This document shows, in pieces, positions 58,440-64,000 of a DNA stretch of 64,000 nucleotides. Positions within the stretch are counted from its first letter, which is position 1; every line of letters starts with the position of its first letter. Location of the stretch: contig NC_045144.1 in NCBI RefSeq assembly GCF_008831285.2, forward strand, positions 14,993,858-15,057,857. The letters are read 5' to 3'. The DNA is from Nymphaea colorata (Eukaryota; Streptophyta; Magnoliopsida; Nymphaeales; Nymphaeaceae). A program made the translations under genes and the position numbers. The notes beneath the pieces are model-generated. The model was not told where the DNA came from. It saw only the letters and a program-made list of their open reading frames with translations, and ran no database searches.

Positions 58440-58945
58440 CGATACAACGGTTTTGATGACAAATGTCATAAAAAATGTTTTAAGAATTAAGAATCAACCA
58501 ATCGCTGAAGTTGAAATGGTTGTTCTTCTTTTTGAAGTTTCCTAAAACTTTTACTCTTATTTTACCTTAATCTAGTTTCTCTCTAATACTTGTATGTTTC
58601 AGGTTTTGTTTCCTTCTATGTGGGTGGAAAAGGCACATTGAGTGTCGTACGCCCTTCACAACAGGAAAAAACAAGTGCAGATATACGATCCATGCATAGG
58701 CTAGGACGAATACCAAATTACGAAAGCCCTCTACAGACTGGTATGCAGTTTAACCTAAACTGTTATTAAGATAACTTCTTTTTCTTGTTTAAGAAGCTTT
58801 GGTTCTTTTGCAGAAATATTACCTTAGACATGTCTTCGACATCAAAACGTTGGATGACTACAAACTTTTCCCAGTAAAATGTCCACAACAAAGAAACAAC
58901 TATGATTATGGTGAGTTTGTAATAAGATGCATGTAGGAGATATTG
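58440..58945 (+). pseudogene. Ulp1/SENP-type (C48) peptidase relic with introns
   Basis: Exon-like segments separated by introns with AG acceptors. At about 58,614 VLFPSMWVEKAH is followed by a TGA where Trp is expected and then VSYALHNRKKQVQIYDP; this is the His-Trp and Asp part of the Ulp1 active site. At about 58,815 YYLRHVFDIKTLDDYKLFPV leads to CPQQRNNYDYGEFVIRCM. In active enzymes that block reads Q.N.YDCGvF, so the catalytic Cys is Tyr here. A further stop (TAG) follows the Asp block. These proteases remove SUMO-like modifiers; transposon-carried copies are common in plants. This copy is dead by three independent changes. Confidence 0.72.
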
Positions 58946-59292
58946 TCGGGAAAGAAGCTTAGCTTCATCCAGTGCTTCAAATAATTAGACATGCTGAAAT
59001 TTGAATAATATCGTCTTTGTAACCATTTCTGTTAATTATCGTGTCCTTGTAATGATTTCCTTTAATTAACGTATTTGTATATGTGATGTTATCTCATTCT
59101 CAAATTTAATTGCCCATTATTTTGTCTTTGTTTAATTATCTAATGTGCTAATTCTTGTCCTTCCTATCGTTATCGCATTAATTTGTCTCTGTTTACTTAT
59201 CATCTTCTTCGTAGACGCGTTGTTATCTCTGTACCCATTTATGCATTCTACTAACGCGTTGTTATCTCATTCTCTTGTCACCATGTGCATCA

Positions 59293-59709
59293 TCATGACA
59301 TGCAAGTCTCAATTCTACTGTTTGTATACGAAACATAATCAACTTTTTGAGGATAACCTTTTTGCTTGATTTTTCTACTCCTACTTCTTTTCTTTAGGGC
59401 ACTTTTTGGCCTATGCAAAATCCTATCTAGCTTCCTCTTGAAAGCAGTGATTGGTAGGCTACTCCCCTCGTATTTTATAACCTTCAGCCTGGCATTATCG
59501 AACACCATATTAGCATAACCATGGCTCTTCTTTTTCTCCAACGGGTCTCGGGTGATGGAACCTGCTGCTTCAAGCTGGCTTTTCAATGCCACCTTGTTGT
59601 CATAGCATAGAGTCGAAACATTCTCTACAACTATGTTCACCAACTGTGTCATGTATTTATAAGCATGGTCGTTTCTTGCTGCCAAGTCCAGAATATACGT
59701 TATTGTCAT
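59293..59709 (-). CDS. Hypothetical basic protein, 138 aa
   Basis: An uninterrupted ORF from ATG with helical N-terminal half (YKYMTQLVNIVVENVSTLCY), a DPLEKKKSHGYANM segment, and a Lys/Arg-rich tail (KRKLDRILHRPKSALKKRSR). A helical region followed by DP...KG-like and a basic tail recalls the C-terminus of FAR1/MULE transposases, and the nearby Ulp1 relic fits a MULE-type element. I do not recognise it firmly, and it may be a chance ORF. Confidence 0.3.
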   Translation of the reverse strand: MTITYILDLAARNDHAYKYMTQLVNIVVENVSTLCYDNKVALKSQLEAAGSITRDPLEKKKSHGYANMVFDNARLKVIKYEGSSLPITAFKRKLDRILHRPKSALKKRSRSRKIKQKGYPQKVDYVSYTNSRIETCMS

Positions 59710-59877
59710 GCATAGATGCTGCTATTGGGTAAACTGCAAGACTTATGTCCATCACATGAAAGAATTTCAATAGAAATTTTCATTAACTCCATCTTTAAAT
59801 TTTTGGTTCATCTACCTCAAATGTATCTCTCTGGCAGTTCCCAAAATTTCTCTCAATCGAGTGCCTTTAGAGCATGG

Positions 59878-60120
59878 TGTTATCACCCAAAATTTTTTTA
59901 AAAGTTTGTATTTCATTTTACTCAAACAAGATTCTAAGTTATTTTGACCATTTTTATAATGATTTGGATCTAATTTTGGACATCAAGCCCAAGCTTAGCT
60001 CAAAATAGACTTCTATATCCATACTCAAGTCCAATTCACGATCACTCGATCCAAAATGGATCCCTAGGCCCATATCTGAGTCTAAATGTACGAGTTAAAT
60101 TGAAAATACAACTTTAGACC
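59878..60120 (+). repeat. Tat-family LTR fragment (5' end)
   Basis: Begins TGTTATCACCCAAAATTTTT and matches 63,535-63,780 closely (CATTTTACTCAAACAAGATT; AAAATAGACTTCTATATCCA; GATCCCTAGGCCCATATC). Similarity ends at about 60,120. Confidence 0.85.
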
Positions 60121-60339
60121 AAGACTCAATAGATTGGTTAACATGTTTGTTGAGAGGCAAAATGTCCCCATGGCTCCAACCCTCAGTACCCTTTGCAGTT
60201 TTCGTCAAAAACAAGGAGGAAAGACTCGAGAATTTACTCAAAAATAGAGAATTCAATGCAATAAGATGAATGAACCTACCTCCGAAATACAAGCTTTGTA
60301 GAAAGTCATCGAAAAGTCATATTGAGGAGACCATGGGGG

Positions 60340-61135
60340 CCATGTTGGTTATCAAACCCTCACCAAGTAAATAGTTTGGGCAGGATATTATTGTCCTACT
60401 ATGCAAAAGAATTGTTACTAATTTGTTAAAAGATGTAAAAAATGTAAGTTGCATACTCCAATTATCCATGCATCAACATCTCACTTGTATTCTATAACAT
60501 CTCCTTGGTAATTTTCAATATGGGCATTTGACGTACTTGGACTAATATTCTCTGCAATTTTTAACAGCCATAAGTATTTTTTTGCTACTACCAAATGGGT
60601 AGAAGTCATCACATTTAAAGTCCCACATGAGATAGTATTTGATAACAAAACTCATTTCAAATGAAAAGATGAAGCAGTTATACAGTAAATACCATATTAC
60701 GCATCATTTTCAGCTCCTCAATACCCCCAAGGTAATGGACAAGCATAAGCCACTAATAAGATCCCAATTCGCATCTTGGAGCGGCCAATGGAAACTGAGA
60801 AAGATTGGCACAAAAAATGCACAATGCCTTGTGCTCATATCGCATCACTATGAGAACTTCAACAAATGCTACCACATTAGAGTTAGTCTACAGAATGAAA
60901 GTGGTTCTACCATTATATGTATTAAAACCTGGTTTCAAGTTTGCTTCTCTTATAGAACTTCCTCTAAATCAATATCAACAGAAGTGACTAATGTAGTTTC
61001 ATTTGTTAGATGAAAAGAGGCTAAAAGCGGTTGAGTGTGTTGAAGCTCATCGCCAAATAGTGGCTAGACAATTTGCCAAGTCAGTTATTGAGAGACATTT
61101 CAAATTACCCCATAAATCAATTTCCCTCTACGAGT
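60340..61135 (+). pseudogene. Tat gypsy integrase fragment
   Basis: Degenerate plus-strand counterpart of the integrase at 2.5-3.6 kb. Recognisable are the start of the core region near 60,500-60,600 and MHNALCSYRITMRTSTNATT, then LELVYRMKVVLPLYVLKPGF (60,805-60,945), which matches MHNALWAYRTTSQTPTNTTS.VELVYGTKIVLPLHVQKPAM of the other copy. The tail reads RLKAVECVEAHRQIVARQ. Many stops and frameshifts. Confidence 0.78.
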
Positions 61136-61883
61136 AAGTAGCCCAAAATAGTCATGCTACACTCCTCAGAGGTATTTTGTATTTTGTAGTACAGGGGAAG
61201 GAAGGAGGAGGTAACCTCAGGTTGAAGTTCTTCCCTTCCCTTTTACCTTGAGGGTCCATGGTTGCTTTGGAATCGGGGCAAAGAGTGGGGCTCGTGCCAA
61301 CTAAGCATCACGATCCACGATTTGCAGTGCAGAAGAATAGTGCCCACAATAGTTGGATGACCCGACCTACCTTCACCGGTTAGCCTATAAACTCTACTTG
61401 CAAAGCTAAGTTGTGCTTAATTAAGTTAATTACACGAAGATATTTTGGGGGTTCAAGTTTCAAAATAAAAACAAAAAAGAATCTCGTTTCTCTCTCTAAA
61501 GTTCAAAGATAGATCTCACCAAGAACATGACGTTGCGAGCCTAGTCAAGTCAAGTCAACTGGACCTTGACCTGCGCCAACTTTGACCAAGTCACGGCAAG
61601 GTCAAGAGGTCAAAGTTGGAGGCACAATTATGGCAAGATGGTACGCAAAGTGGGTTGTTTGGCTTTAGGGCTACTCCTGATGCAGCAGACCCAGCAACCC
61701 TGAGTCTTAATAAGTATGTGTTGGGCCCTCCGAATTCGTAGGTCTGCTGTTTAAATGAACAATGGATTTCATATGCATTTATTTTAAACCAAACATTTGA
61801 TTTGGATCTGTCCATGTCCAAATTGCTCTTAAAATCCACGACCAACAACAGTAACCAAATCTGGATCTTTAATCTGTTTGCAG
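61136..61883. other. Gene-free stretch before the YUCCA exons
   Basis: No earlier YUCCA exon is found here. A GGTCAAG/CTTGACC-rich segment (61,545-61,620) forms short inverted repeats. Would be intron sequence if the gene is intact upstream of the window's transposons. Confidence 0.5.
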
Positions 61884-62793
61884 GTGTATCCAGGAGTGAA
61901 ATTCATACGGAGCAGTGATCTGGAGTTCGAAAATGGATCCACTCGCCGGTTCGACGCAATAATCTTTGCAACTGGGTACAAGAGCACAGTTAAGGTTTGG
62001 CTTAAGGTATGATGATTATCTCTTTGTCTTGGCGAAGATTTGGTTTGTGGACATTGTCCAATCCAGATCTAGATCTGAATAGATGTGGCAAAACACTTGA
62101 ACTTACTTAAATCTGAATCTCGCAAATTCACAAACCTTCTAAGAAGCAGCAATATGTGAATGAGAAAATGGCTATGAAGCTTCAATATATAAATGTAAAG
62201 TGTGTGTTGGTCTATGTGGGCAATTGCCCACTGCGGAAGATCCTCATCTTCTTCTTTAGGGAAAAAAGATGAAAAAAAGGATTTTAGCCGGCTACATCTT
62301 TCAGAGAATTCTTGGATTTGGTTGGGCTTATTTACATGATTTTTACTAGTAAGAATTTCATAAGTTCTAGATCACCTACAACAAATAATCTAATACAAGC
62401 ACATTTCTAAGTTTTAAACCTTGGAGATCGCATCCACATAAGAATTCTCAGAAAATCTGCATAAGCTTCATAGGATTGCACTGCATATCAGATGTACATC
62501 TCCTCATTTTTTATTTTATCCCGTCGACTTGTAGGTGCAATTCGATCGAGATACTCGCTCCATGTTCGTCGGCTTATCTCCTCATTCTCTCTGTGCAGGA
62601 TGATGATGGCTTCTTTGATGAAAGTGGCTTCCCTGCAGAGGGCTGGCCAAGCCAGTGGAAGGGCAACAATGGCCTCTACTGTGTTGGCTTTTCAAGGAAG
62701 GGGTTCTATGGAATAGCTGAGGATGCCAAGAACGTCGCTCAGGACATCAGTGTGGTGCTTTCCTCTCAAAGTGTATCAAAACCAAAACCATGA
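61884..62793 (+). CDS. YUCCA-type flavin monooxygenase, last two exons
   Basis: Exons 61,884-62,006 (41 codons) and 62,599-62,793 (64 codons plus TGA), both with clean GT-AG borders and phase-0 joints. The first reads VYPGVKFIRSSDLEF and RFDAIIFATGYKS; the FATGY motif is diagnostic of class-B flavin monooxygenases. The second reads FFDESGFPAEGWPSQWKGNN and GLYCVGFSRKGFYGIAEDA, the YUCCA C-terminal block. YUCCA enzymes convert indole-3-pyruvate to the auxin IAA with FAD, NADPH and oxygen. The FAD- and NADPH-binding GxGxxG exons are not seen anywhere upstream in the window. The gene is therefore either cut off by transposons or split by a very large intron. The remaining exons show no damage. 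Confidence 0.88.
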
Positions 62794-63205
62794 CCTGTTT
62801 GTAGCAGATACAGATAATCACACAGAGAGAGAGAGAGGGATTATGTATGAATGTGCCCTGAACAATAATTTACCATTTTCATTGTTATTATCATTGTTGC
62901 CATGTGGGAAGCATGAAATTTGTTCTTTAGGCTCCTCCTTGGGTCTCAGCAAAACGATCTATGGTATACCTCAGAGGACGACCTCGTGGTAAGTGGACAC
63001 CAAACTAAGAAAACGAAACCTTACCCCATAACTCATACCAGCTGATTGATGCTGAACTTACCGATCCCGTTAAGATATATCTAGGTATCTTGTATTCGTC
63101 TTTCAATCAATGACAAACACTTGTATTCTCCACGTTTGATATATTATCCTTTGAATTTTGCTCGGTTGTAAAAAGTAATGACTATGTTGGGATATTTTTT
63201 TATTA
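62794..63205 (+). other. YUCCA 3' region
   Basis: Presumed 3' UTR and flank. No gene or clear polyadenylation signal singled out. Confidence 0.5.
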
Positions 63206-63233
63206 TTATTGTCACCCAAAACTCGAGAGCAAA

Positions 63234-63440
63234 CCCATGCAGATAAGAGGTTAAGCCTGCAATGCAATCCAATAGCAACCCATGCAGGTAAGTGGTTAAA
63301 CCTACAATGCAAGAAAAAGCAACTTACTCAAGTAAAGGGTTAAACCTGAACTTAATCTTACCAAACCTGTGCAGGTAAAGGGTTAAACCTACAACATTGT
63401 CAACTAACCCATTCAAGTAAGGAGTTAAACCTCAAATGCC
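63234..63440. repeat. Short tandem array (41-46-bp units, five copies)
   Basis: The phrase CCATGCAGGTAAG.GGTTAAACCT.CAATG recurs at about 63,235, 63,281, 63,322, 63,365 and 63,405 with variable spacers. It lies between a TTGTCACCC sequence (63,208) and the next Tat LTR start. Confidence 0.82.
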
Positions 63441-63533
63441 ACTCCAAACATGTTTTTATTTGAAAAATCGGGGGTTTTTATTTTTACAACTAAGCATGGC
63501 TTGCGACAGATTAGTAACAAAGAGAGGCATTCA

Positions 63534-64000
63534 TTGTCACCCTCATTTTTTTTCAAAAGGCCGTATTTCATTTTACTCAAACAAGATTCCCTGTTATTTC
63601 GACCATTTTTACAATGATTTAGATCTAATTTTGGACCCTGAGCCCAAGCTCAGCTCAAAATAGACTTCTATATCCATACCCAAATCCAATTCATGACCAC
63701 TCGATCCAAAACAGATCCCTAGGCCCATATCCAAGTCTAAATACAAGATTTAAATCCAAAATCCAACTTTAGACCAAGATTTTGATCCAAATCTAAGTCC
63801 TATATCTAAAGTACACACCTTGATCCAAAATGCAAAGCCAAAGTCCCTGACTAAAACCCACAAATGAAATTAAGTCCAAATGAGGAAAATGGACCCATAA
63901 AGCCACTCTCGAATCCAAATTAGATCCAAAACTAAAGTTTGGAATTTAGATCCAAATCAAGAATTTTAACTCAAAATCCACAATTGATGCCAAAATAACA
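63534..64000 (+). repeat. Tat-family LTR, start of a copy running off the window
   Basis: Begins TTGTCACCCTCATTTTTTTT and matches the fragment at 59,878-60,120 and then the start of the LTR at 20,448 (AATTAGATCCAAAAC, TCAAAATCCA). It continues beyond the right edge. Confidence 0.8.

Overview
This window is nuclear DNA of a flowering plant. The signs are GT-AG introns, an R2R3-MYB gene, the last exons of a YUCCA flavin monooxygenase gene, and long AT-rich intergenic DNA filled with plant transposable elements (Ty1/copia, Ty3/gypsy of the Tat/Ogre type, PIF/Harbinger, hAT, LINE, CACTA remnants) and (TA)n/(CT)n microsatellites. The species cannot be named from the sequence. There are no rRNA, tRNA, CRISPR or prokaryotic features.

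Layout. 1-0.6 kb: end of a hAT transposase pseudogene running in from the left edge. 2.5-18.6 kb: a Tat/Ogre-like gypsy element on the minus strand with a 3.9 kb 5' LTR, an extra plant-mobile-domain ORF, gag, protease, RT, two RNase H domains and integrase. It is decayed and its 3' LTR is missing. A 4,012-bp PIF/Harbinger element (5,772-9,783) with TAA target duplications sits inside it. 18.6-20.4 kb: 3' half of a copia element. 20.4-23.7 kb: a lone truncated Tat-family LTR. 24.1-24.5 kb: a PPR-like relic. 27.7-33.3 kb: a complete young copia element (299-bp LTRs, ATAGT target duplication, Met-tRNA primer site) with a broken pol.

37.5-40.0 kb: the only complete host gene, an R2R3-MYB of the FaMYB1/MYBC2 repressor type (subgroup 4), with a probable 5'-UTR intron. 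40-50 kb: gene-poor DNA with microsatellites, local duplications, short non-autonomous hAT elements and GGGCC-rich repeats. 50.7-52.5 kb: an internally deleted LINE. 53.2-57.5 kb: two degenerate tandem arrays, one with a nested ~80/~240-bp structure. 55.7-59.7 kb: two Ulp1-like peptidase relics and a basic ORF, probably parts of a decayed DNA transposon. 59.9-61.1 kb: further Tat fragments. 61.9-62.8 kb: the last two exons of a YUCCA gene whose upstream exons are not visible. 63.2-64.0 kb: a short tandem array and the start of another Tat LTR.

The most unusual item is the Harbinger element. Besides a Myb/SANT-like protein and a DDE transposase, it carries an ORF with a viroplasmin / RNase H1 hybrid-binding domain. 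The stop codon of the transposase overlaps the start codon of that ORF, and a second donor site 4 nt away would fuse the two in frame. The host genes (MYB and YUCCA) are not visibly linked in function.
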